Shown piece by piece: positions 1-4,898 of a DNA stretch of 6,059 bases. Location: assembly GCA_910589145.1 (NCBI GenBank), contig CAJUSD010000068.1, positions 1 to 6,059 on the forward strand, in the 5' to 3' direction. Numbering within the stretch: position 1 is the first letter of the stretch; each line of letters begins with the position of its first letter. The notes below the pieces were generated by a model. That model saw only the letters and a list, made by a program, of their open reading frames with translations, had not been told where the DNA came from and did not search any database. This stretch comes from an uncultured Oscillospiraceae bacterium. GTDB lineage: Bacteria; Bacillota; Clostridia; Oscillospirales; Ruminococcaceae. Both the position numbers and the translations under genes were made by a program.

Positions 1-38
1 TCATCCTTTTTTGCACTTACATTGTATATTCACCTCGC

Positions 39-99
39 AAAAAGAAAGAAGGAAAGAAAAATGCTCTTTGCAAAAGGAGTTTCGCGCCTGCGGGCGCGA
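39..99 (-). terminator. Probable 3' end of the ABC operon (hairpin plus pyrimidine tract)
   Basis: Read on the minus strand, 99 to 82 forms a perfect GC-rich hairpin (7-bp stem, 4-base loop). A second, weaker hairpin follows at 79-64 (CTC-TTT paired with AAA-GAG, one bulged C). Two bases later comes an unbroken 23-base pyrimidine run (61 to 39) starting TTTTTCTTTCC. This sits about 130 bases past the permease stop, which is where a Rho-independent terminator would be expected. The U-rich tract is interrupted by C residues and the hairpin nearest to it is weak, so termination may be partial. The structure is part of, or attached to, the intergenic repeat at 66-156. Confidence 0.42.
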
Positions 100-156
100 C
101 CGGTGGCTCTGCCCCCTGGACCCCCGCCACTTTCGAGAAAGCGGCCAAAGCTTTTG
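66..156 (-). repeat. Structured GC-rich intergenic repeat
   Basis: The segment is a nested inverted-repeat structure. CAAAAG (71-76) pairs with CTTTTG (151-156) as an outer stem. Inside it are a 7-bp hairpin (82-88 with 93-99, loop TGCG) and a second hairpin (126-133 with 138-145, loop of 4). A C-rich unpaired segment lies between them, containing GGCTCTGCCCCCTGGACCCC (104-123). The second hairpin has an A/C mismatch on the plus strand but a G-U pair on the minus strand, so the minus-strand RNA folds better, matching the direction of the upstream operon. From memory, the central segment and its six-frame shadows resemble dispersed intergenic repeats of gut Clostridia that are often mis-called as small hypothetical proteins. 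Only one copy is visible here, so its repeat status is remembered, not shown. Confidence 0.55.
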
Positions 157-232
157 ATACGGGTTTGGTTTGTAACCGTCTCGGCTTTGTGCTCGCGTCG
201 GGGGTTTTCTGCATTGGGACAGGGCAACGTTG

Positions 233-1630
233 TTACTCATTTTTAATGGCCTCCAAAGCACTGATTTTAACGGCGCGGTTCGCAGGAGAGTACCCAGAGA
301 TCAAGCCAATAAGCGTGGCAAAGACCAGCGCCCCCAGCGCCAGCCACCAAGGGATAATAGAAGTCTGCGCTGCACCTCCGCCGCCCATTCCCATATAGTA
401 GCCGCCGCCCATCATTCCGCCGGAAAATCCCCCTGTCAACCCATTTCCTACAATGTTGATAATATAGCTGATAATATAGCTGAGGGCAATCCCAATTACG
501 CCACCCATAAATCCAATGGTGCCAGCTTCCATCAGGAACACGCTGCGGATGTTGCCCACCATGCACCCCAGCACCTTCATAACGCCGATTTCCCTTGTAC
601 GTTCGTAGATAGACATGACCATCGTGTTGGTAATGCTCAGGGCAGCAACAAACAGGGAGATTGCTCCCAATCCACCTAATGTCATCTGTTGCTTGCGGGC
701 CTGTTCCTGCATGGGTTTGCGGATGTCTTCCATACTGTAGGTGTCAAAGCCCATCTCATCAATGGCGGCCTGGACTTCTTCCACATACTTCATGTCAGTA
801 ACTTTAACTTTGGCGGTAGTATAGTTGTTTTTATCGTCTTCGGAAACCTTAATGTTGTTTAATTTATTGTATTTTTCTTCCAGCTTTTTTAACTGGGTTG
901 TACTGATAAAGATACCATACCTGGTTTCGTAACTTTTCCCGTCATATTGCAGGACGCCAACCCCTTTAGCTTTTAGGTCAATGGTTTTGCCGTTTTCTTT
1001 GCCGGATTCCTTAATTTGGAGTACAAGTTTCTTTTCGTTCATGATGTCGATAAAAGGATCAGGCATTGAACCATCCGCTTTGGTTTCCCAGTACCGTACT
1101 GTATTATTGCGCTTTTTGCGGGTATCCTCAAAATCATAGGGGAAATAGCCTCCTACAAGGATTTCAATGGTATCCCCTTGGGTATTGCTGAAGTATTCCC
1201 CCTTTTCGAGTTTGAAGCCCATCTTTTCCAGAGCTTCGGGATACACCCCGTAAATATTATACAGCTCGGCTTTATACCGCTTGCTGTTGCCACCGTACAG
1301 CGCAAACGCACCCCAGGCGTTTTGGGGTTGGTAAAAAGGGGTGACAACATCTACATGGTTCATCTGCTGGATCTTATGGAGAACCTCGTCGTTGAGGATC
1401 AGTTTTTCCCCATTTTCATCCCGCCCGCTGTAATTATTGATTTCGATCATAGTCAGGTCGCCCATTTCCGCCAGCATTGCGTCTTGGCTTGCCTGCATCC
1501 CCACGCCCAGCGAAACCATTACCACAATGGCGCAGGTGCCTATAATGACCCCAAAAACTGTCAATGCAGTCCGCACCTTCCGACGGAACAGGTTTTGGAG
1601 GCACATAATAATCTGATCAGATATCTTCAT
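233..1630 (-). CDS. MacB/FtsX-type ABC transporter permease
   Basis: Inner-membrane permease subunit of a type VII (MacB-like) ABC system, 465 residues from the chosen start. TM1 is at about 20-44, after a basic amphipathic start (CLQNLFRRKVRTALTVFG) typical of the family. A large extracytoplasmic domain (about 45-315) fits the MacB periplasmic core region. The FtsX domain follows: TM2 at about 318-342, a cytoplasmic loop with ERTREIGVMKVLG, TM3 at about 365-395, and TM4 at about 425-448, ending in YSPANRAVKISALEAI. The TM3-TM4 loop, predicted to be outside, is a striking Gly/Met run (about 395-421). I chose the ATG at 1630 because AGGAGG lies 6 bases upstream; the ATG at 1636 directly abuts that site. 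The gene overlaps the stop of the Ig-like protein by 14 bases, so translation is probably coupled. Export, extrusion or mechanotransmission are all possible; the substrate is unknown. Confidence 0.92.
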   Translation of the reverse strand: MKISDQIIMCLQNLFRRKVRTALTVFGVIIGTCAIVVMVSLGVGMQASQDAMLAEMGDLTMIEINNYSGRDENGEKLILNDEVLHKIQQMNHVDVVTPFYQPQNAWGAFALYGGNSKRYKAELYNIYGVYPEALEKMGFKLEKGEYFSNTQGDTIEILVGGYFPYDFEDTRKKRNNTVRYWETKADGSMPDPFIDIMNEKKLVLQIKESGKENGKTIDLKAKGVGVLQYDGKSYETRYGIFISTTQLKKLEEKYNKLNNIKVSEDDKNNYTTAKVKVTDMKYVEEVQAAIDEMGFDTYSMEDIRKPMQEQARKQQMTLGGLGAISLFVAALSITNTMVMSIYERTREIGVMKVLGCMVGNIRSVFLMEAGTIGFMGGVIGIALSYIISYIINIVGNGLTGGFSGGMMGGGYYMGMGGGGAAQTSIIPWWLALGALVFATLIGLISGYSPANRAVKISALEAIKNE

Positions 1631-3506
1631 CGTCATCCTCCTGGGCTTTTTTGGCCTTGCGTTTTTTGCGGATGATAATAATTATAACAACGACCACTGC
1701 AGCCCCGCCGACAACTATCGCAATCCATCCCCATACAGGCATATGGGATTCCTGTTCCATCGTCTCCATCATGCCAGGATCCATACCGCCCATACCCATA
1801 TCGTCAAACTTGGGCATTTCCTGGGCTTCCACTGTAAATTCCTTTACAACTTCCCTCTGGATATCATTGGAATCCTCATAGGAAAGGGTGACAGATGCTT
1901 TTACTGTTCCCGGCTCTAATGCACTAAAAGCGAAGTTTACGGAACTTTCCTCCCCTGCGGGAAGGTTGCCGACGTATTGGCTTTGTCCGGGATTTTGGAT
2001 ATTGCCGTTAATGACTGCGGTAATATTGCGAACCTCTGTAGTCCCCTTGTTGACAAAGGTCAGTTCTATGCCGCTTTCCTCACCTACATACATCATCATA
2101 GGGGGTTCAATTTCACCCACTTCAAAGCGGTCGCGCTGGATAATCGGGATTGCAATATTTTCCGTAGAAGTCCCGTCTTTGCGCACCTCATCATCAATGT
2201 ACTGGTAGGTAAAGTCAAGCTTTATGGCATGGGAACCAGCAGGGGCATTGGATTTGGCCCGGACATTGATTTCCTTTTCAATAGAGCCTCCCGCCCCTAA
2301 TCGATCCATATAAATGGTATTGGAGGAACTGGTCAGGGTAAACTGTTCCGGCTCAGTAAGCGTCACCAGGATATTTTCAACCGGGAGGATATTGCTTGTG
2401 TTTTTGATGGACAGTTTCAGGGAAAAGGTCTCCCCTGCCATAATATAATCATTGCCGGTTTCCGACTTGTACTCATACTGTTCTACAATTAAATAAGGTT
2501 TGGCGATATCTGTCTTTTTATCATCCTCATCCTTTTCATCTTTTTTGCTTCCTTCTATGTAAACGTTGAAACTGTTTTCTGCTGTGAAGTTTTTAGTTTC
2601 CTCATCATCAAAATACTCAATTTTAATATTGACAGGGTAATAGCCAGAAACAAGGTCTTTCTTTGTTTGAAGCTGGTATCTTACTGCTTTTGTATAACTT
2701 TCCTTACCAGAATATTTGTAAGATTCATATTGAAGGTTTCTCGACACCATACCATTGATAACGCTGAAATTATCCCCTGAAACCGTAATAGTACTGCCTT
2801 GGAGAGAAACCCTGTCTTTATAATAGGTCAACAGAATAATTACATCAATCGTATCTCCTTCCTTACAAGTGGTTGGGGTGGAAGATGCGATCTTAATATC
2901 CATTCTTGGTTTTGCTATGGAACCCTCAATTTCAGTATATCCTGTATCACTATCATCAGAGGCGACAAGAACTCTTGAAGCAGTTTTTATTGGTTTATCT
3001 CCTTTTTCCGAAATTTTGACAGCATTTCTTAATACTTTAGAAGGAACACTGGAAATTTCCTCATCAGTTGGATTTTGAGGATCATAGCCATCACATAAAA
3101 AGTGTACTTTAATTTCGCTATATGTACCCTCTGGAGCAGCATTTGCTTCAACTTTTACATTTAGATTATACGTTCCTTTTGCAGGTAACGTAAAACTCTG
3201 TTCATCTGGAATAATCTCAAATGGTACATTTTCATCATCAACTGAAAAACTTTCAATTTCTACGCTGCTATCACCATTATTTTCAAATACAACTACACCA
3301 TCTGCTTCTTGTCCAGTAACAACACCAATAGATGCAGAAACCTTTATATCCTTATATTTCTGTATTGCACGGTATTCGTCTCCATGAGGAAGCGCCTGGA
3401 CAGTCACTATGCTTGACAATGCAGACCCAATCACACCCAATATCATAATTACTGCCATCACAATAGGCACAGCGCGTTTTAAAATTCGTTTTGTTTTCAT
3501 TCTCAT
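1617..3506 (-). CDS. Secreted, membrane-anchored multi-domain Ig-like (CARDB/COG1361-like) protein of the ABC operon
   Basis: A 629-residue protein with a basic N-terminus, a hydrophobic core (about 12-34) and a likely signal-peptidase site after Val-Gln-Ala38. Four beta-sandwich domains can be drawn from recurrent patterns of alternating hydrophobic residues and the 'PAG' turns found in CARDB/COG1361-like proteins: about 48-165, 198-318, 335-455 and 460-562. A charged Asp/Lys/Glu linker (about 319-333) separates the second and third. A Met/Gly/Asp-rich stalk (564-589) leads to one TM helix (about 591-612) and a short cytoplasmic tail, first basic (RKKRKAKK) then acidic (EDDDED). The ectodomain's only cysteines are Cys138 and Cys214. 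The start is ATG 3506, with GGAGGG 8 bases upstream; ATG 3500 is an alternative. It overlaps the ATPase stop by ATGA. By position it is probably the transporter's outer accessory subunit, but no substrate or enzyme motif is visible. GC content drops sharply between about 2461 and 3360. Confidence 0.88.
   Translation of the reverse strand: MRMKTKRILKRAVPIVMAVIMILGVIGSALSSIVTVQALPHGDEYRAIQKYKDIKVSASIGVVTGQEADGVVVFENNGDSSVEIESFSVDDENVPFEIIPDEQSFTLPAKGTYNLNVKVEANAAPEGTYSEIKVHFLCDGYDPQNPTDEEISSVPSKVLRNAVKISEKGDKPIKTASRVLVASDDSDTGYTEIEGSIAKPRMDIKIASSTPTTCKEGDTIDVIILLTYYKDRVSLQGSTITVSGDNFSVINGMVSRNLQYESYKYSGKESYTKAVRYQLQTKKDLVSGYYPVNIKIEYFDDEETKNFTAENSFNVYIEGSKKDEKDEDDKKTDIAKPYLIVEQYEYKSETGNDYIMAGETFSLKLSIKNTSNILPVENILVTLTEPEQFTLTSSSNTIYMDRLGAGGSIEKEINVRAKSNAPAGSHAIKLDFTYQYIDDEVRKDGTSTENIAIPIIQRDRFEVGEIEPPMMMYVGEESGIELTFVNKGTTEVRNITAVINGNIQNPGQSQYVGNLPAGEESSVNFAFSALEPGTVKASVTLSYEDSNDIQREVVKEFTVEAQEMPKFDDMGMGGMDPGMMETMEQESHMPVWGWIAIVVGGAAVVVVIIIIIRKKRKAKKAQEDDDEDI
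1637..1642 (-). promoter_or_regulatory. Ribosome binding site that sets the permease start
   Basis: AGGAGG on the minus strand lies 6 bases before the ATG at 1630 and directly against the ATG at 1636. The spacing favours 1630 as the real start. The site lies inside the last codons of the upstream Ig-like protein gene, as expected for a coupled operon. Confidence 0.8.
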
Positions 3507-4360
3507 CCTTCTATCCCTCCGTTAAAATCCTTATCCGGGTTTTGGCTTCCAGCCTCCTGCTGATTGGAAGCATCTGAAAGCTGCCTATCTTCCGGCCCGT
3601 TGTTTTCAGATGCAGGAGAATCCTCCTTGCCTTTTGCTTTTCCGTTATCCTGATAAACCGGTTCGGCTATGGACTGGTTTTCCACATCGCTGACAATGGC
3701 GCCGTCAATTAATGTGACGATCCGATCAGCATACTGGGCGATACTGGGGTCATGGGTGACAAGAACCAAGGTCATTTGATACTGCCGGCAGATCCCAACC
3801 ATAATATCCATGACTTCTTTAGTCGTTTTGGTATCAAGGTTGCCGGTAGGTTCATCAGCAAAAACAATTTGAGGCTTACAGACAAAGGCTCTTGCTATGC
3901 CAACCCTCTGCTGCTGGCCGCCTGACATTTGGGTAGGTTTGTGTTTAAGCCGTTTTCCCAATCCCACATGAACCAGCATTTCCTTTGCAGCTTTATTCCG
4001 TTTTACCTTGGAAACGCCGCGGAACATTAGGGGTAAACCGACATTTTCCTGAGCGGTCAGTGCTGGAAGCAGGTTATAGGACTGAAACACAAACCCAATT
4101 TGTTTCTGCCGAAGCTTTGCCAACTGCTTTTCATTTAGCTTGGGAATATCGTGCTTTCCTATGTAAATATGGCCTTTTGTGGGTTTTTCCAAACCTGCAA
4201 GCATATTCAATAAAGTGGATTTCCCGGAACCGGACGTTCCTAGGATACAGCAAATTTCCCCCTTATGGATTTCCAGGTTAATACTTCCTAAGGCGATAAC
4301 TTTTTCTGTGCCAAGTTTATAGACTTTACGTAAATTTTCTACTTTTATTATTGTTTCCAA
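3503..4360 (-). CDS. MacB/LolD-type ABC transporter ATP-binding protein
   Basis: Cytoplasmic ATPase that would power the permease encoded two genes downstream; 285 residues from the TTG at 4360. All nucleotide-binding motifs are intact: Walker A GTSGSGKST (41-49), Q-loop Gln93 in FVFQSYNLLP, signature MSGGQQQRVGIARA (145-158), Walker B IVFADE (165-170), D-loop NLD, and H-loop His203 in VTHDP. The motif spellings are those of the LolD/MacB/FtsE group. Family members usually stop near 220-230 residues; here a hydrophilic, acidic, Asn/Gln/Ser-rich tail of about 60 residues follows and looks disordered. I chose TTG 4360 because it lies 5 residues before the conserved VENLRKVY strand and is preceded by GGAAGG and GGGAG. 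An in-frame TTG at 4420 would add 20 residues, but has no good ribosome site at normal spacing. The stop overlaps the next gene's ATG by 4 bases. Confidence 0.93.
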   Translation of the reverse strand: METIIKVENLRKVYKLGTEKVIALGSINLEIHKGEICCILGTSGSGKSTLLNMLAGLEKPTKGHIYIGKHDIPKLNEKQLAKLRQKQIGFVFQSYNLLPALTAQENVGLPLMFRGVSKVKRNKAAKEMLVHVGLGKRLKHKPTQMSGGQQQRVGIARAFVCKPQIVFADEPTGNLDTKTTKEVMDIMVGICRQYQMTLVLVTHDPSIAQYADRIVTLIDGAIVSDVENQSIAEPVYQDNGKAKGKEDSPASENNGPEDRQLSDASNQQEAGSQNPDKDFNGGIEG

Positions 4361-4522
4361 ATTCTCCCGCCTTCCTGTCCGGCGTTTACCATCGTCATCA
4401 AACCTGCCCGTGATTGACAAAAACCGATTAATTTTTTATAGCTCCTGTTATGAAGTGTTGACTTTTTCCTTTTTTATTGCATAAGGGAAAAATTTTTTAA
4501 AGGTCTTTTAGGCATTTTTACT
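4361..4522 (-). other. AT-rich 5' leader of the ABC operon
   Basis: The predicted untranslated leader is very rich in A and T. It contains an inverted repeat (4463-4469 with 4486-4492, TTTTTCC against GGAAAAA) that could form a modest hairpin or serve as a binding site. It also holds an unattached AGGAG (4446-4442) and a possible 16-codon open frame (4398-4348) that runs across the ATPase start. I recognise no known riboswitch or T-box core. The leader extent depends on the promoter and start calls. Confidence 0.4.
4364..4376 (-). promoter_or_regulatory. Ribosome binding region supporting the TTG start of the ATPase
   Basis: On the minus strand the purine-rich stretch AGGAAGGCGGGAG ends 3 bases before TTG 4360. 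The GGAAGG part has a spacing of 9, and GGGAG a spacing of 3. The alternative TTG at 4420 has only a distant AGGAG (4446-4442), about 21 bases upstream. Confidence 0.55.
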
Positions 4523-4528
4523 TTTTCA

Positions 4529-4557
4529 ATAATAACGTGATTTTTTCGCCCTGTCAA
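4529..4557 (-). promoter_or_regulatory. Sigma-70/SigA-type promoter of the ABC operon
   Basis: On the minus strand there is a perfect -35 box TTGACA (4557-4552), a spacer of exactly 17 bases, and the -10 box TATTAT (4534-4529). Transcription should start near 4522, giving a leader of about 160 bases to the TTG at 4360. The promoter lies between the tRNA terminator and the ATPase gene, so the operon is probably independent of the tRNA transcript. Confidence 0.75.
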
Positions 4558-4604
4558 TAAAAACAAGACGAAACCCCAGAGAAAAATTTTGTCTTAGACA
4601 TTAT

Positions 4605-4645
4605 AAAAATAAAAGGAACGAAACGTCAACCGCTTCGTTCCTTTT
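4605..4645 (-). terminator. Rho-independent terminator of tRNA-Arg
   Basis: A perfect 12-bp stem (4611-4622 with 4634-4645, AAAAGGAACGAA against TTCGTTCCTTTT) has an 11-base loop. On the minus strand it starts 7 bases after the tRNA 3' end and runs into TTTTATTTTTATAA. The plus-strand side also ends in six T residues, so it could stop transcripts in both directions. Confidence 0.85.
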
Positions 4646-4651
4646 TTAGCA

Positions 4652-4725
4652 CGCGCCCGGAGGGACTCGAACCCCCGACCTTCTGATTCGTAGTCAGACA
4701 CTCTATCCAGCTGAGCCACGAGCGC
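4652..4725 (-). tRNA. tRNA-Arg, anticodon ACG
   Basis: A full 74-base cloverleaf can be drawn on the minus strand. The acceptor stem GCGCTCG pairs with CGGGCGC (one G-U). The D-arm is GCTC/GAGT with an AGCTGGATA loop. The anticodon stem TCTGA/TCAGA encloses the loop CTACGAA, so the anticodon is ACG. The T-arm GGGGG/CCCTC has the loop TTCGAGT. The discriminator base is G. The next bases are TGC, so CCA is not encoded and must be added by tRNA nucleotidyltransferase. ACG in bacteria is normally edited to ICG to read CGU, CGC and CGA codons. It is flanked by its own promoter and terminator, so it is a single-gene transcription unit. Confidence 0.97.
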
Positions 4726-4779
4726 ATGTTGATCGCCAAAAGGACAATTGGAAGGGAGTTCCTCTTGACGACGGTATTT

Positions 4780-4808
4780 ATTATAACGGGTTCTATTGGA
4801 AATGTCAA
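4780..4808 (-). promoter_or_regulatory. Consensus promoter of the tRNA-Arg gene
   Basis: On the minus strand TTGACA (4808-4803) and TATAAT (4785-4780) are separated by exactly 17 bases, a perfect match to the housekeeping sigma consensus. An A/T-rich run (about 4811-4830) lies directly upstream and could act as an UP element. The predicted start near 4773 gives a 5' leader of about 48 bases for RNase P to remove. Confidence 0.9.
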
Positions 4809-4810
4809 CC

Positions 4811-4878
4811 CTTTTTTTAAAAAAATTAAAAGCAAATTTGCAGGCACAATCTAAGATGAGTACAGCCTAAAGCAATTT
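4811..4878 (-). terminator. Probable terminator of the acyltransferase gene
   Basis: On the minus strand an imperfect hairpin begins about 20 bases after the stop codon. AAATTGC (4878-4872) pairs with GCAAATTT (4841-4834, one bulged base), and AGGC (4868-4865) pairs with GCCT (4845-4842) around a loop of about 19 bases. GCTTTTAATTTTTTT follows (4833-4819). The U-tract is good but the stem is interrupted, so confidence is moderate. The same T-rich stretch abuts the tRNA promoter. Confidence 0.5.
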
Positions 4879-4898
4879 GTATATTTATATCATTAACC

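Noticed and set aside
1..3. Possible start of a next minus-strand gene (AAGGATGA at the window end)
   Set aside because: Only the ATG would lie in the window, and the purine-rich stretch touches it with no spacing, so it cannot be judged.
1..261. Several small open frames on both strands (65-86 codons) across the 3' intergenic region
   Set aside because: They are produced by the stop-poor, GC-rich hairpin repeat, overlap one another in several frames, and run into the permease stop or the window edge. Their Pro/Arg/Gly-rich peptides look like translated repeat sequence. None has a convincing ribosome site.
230..679. 149-residue plus-strand open frame
   Set aside because: His/Asn/Ala-rich antisense of the permease Gly/Met loop and FtsX region; the composition reflects the complementary strand.
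1178..1675. 165-residue plus-strand open frame
   Set aside because: It lies opposite the permease and the end of the Ig-like gene, both of which have clear domains, and it has no recognisable motif. It is a shadow.
1888..2300. Two overlapping plus-strand open frames of about 106 residues
   Set aside because: Both are antisense to Ig-like domains 3-4 in different frames, without a start signal or family pattern.
4361..4420. 20-residue N-terminal extension of the ATPase from TTG 4420
   Set aside because: The added residues are not part of the ABC fold, and no Shine-Dalgarno site stands at normal distance. TTG 4360 fits the family start better, but the extension is not strictly excluded.
4626..4847. 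73-residue minus-strand open frame
   Set aside because: It runs straight through the tRNA-Arg, its promoter and part of its terminator. The peptide portion over the tRNA is the familiar false translation of a tRNA gene.
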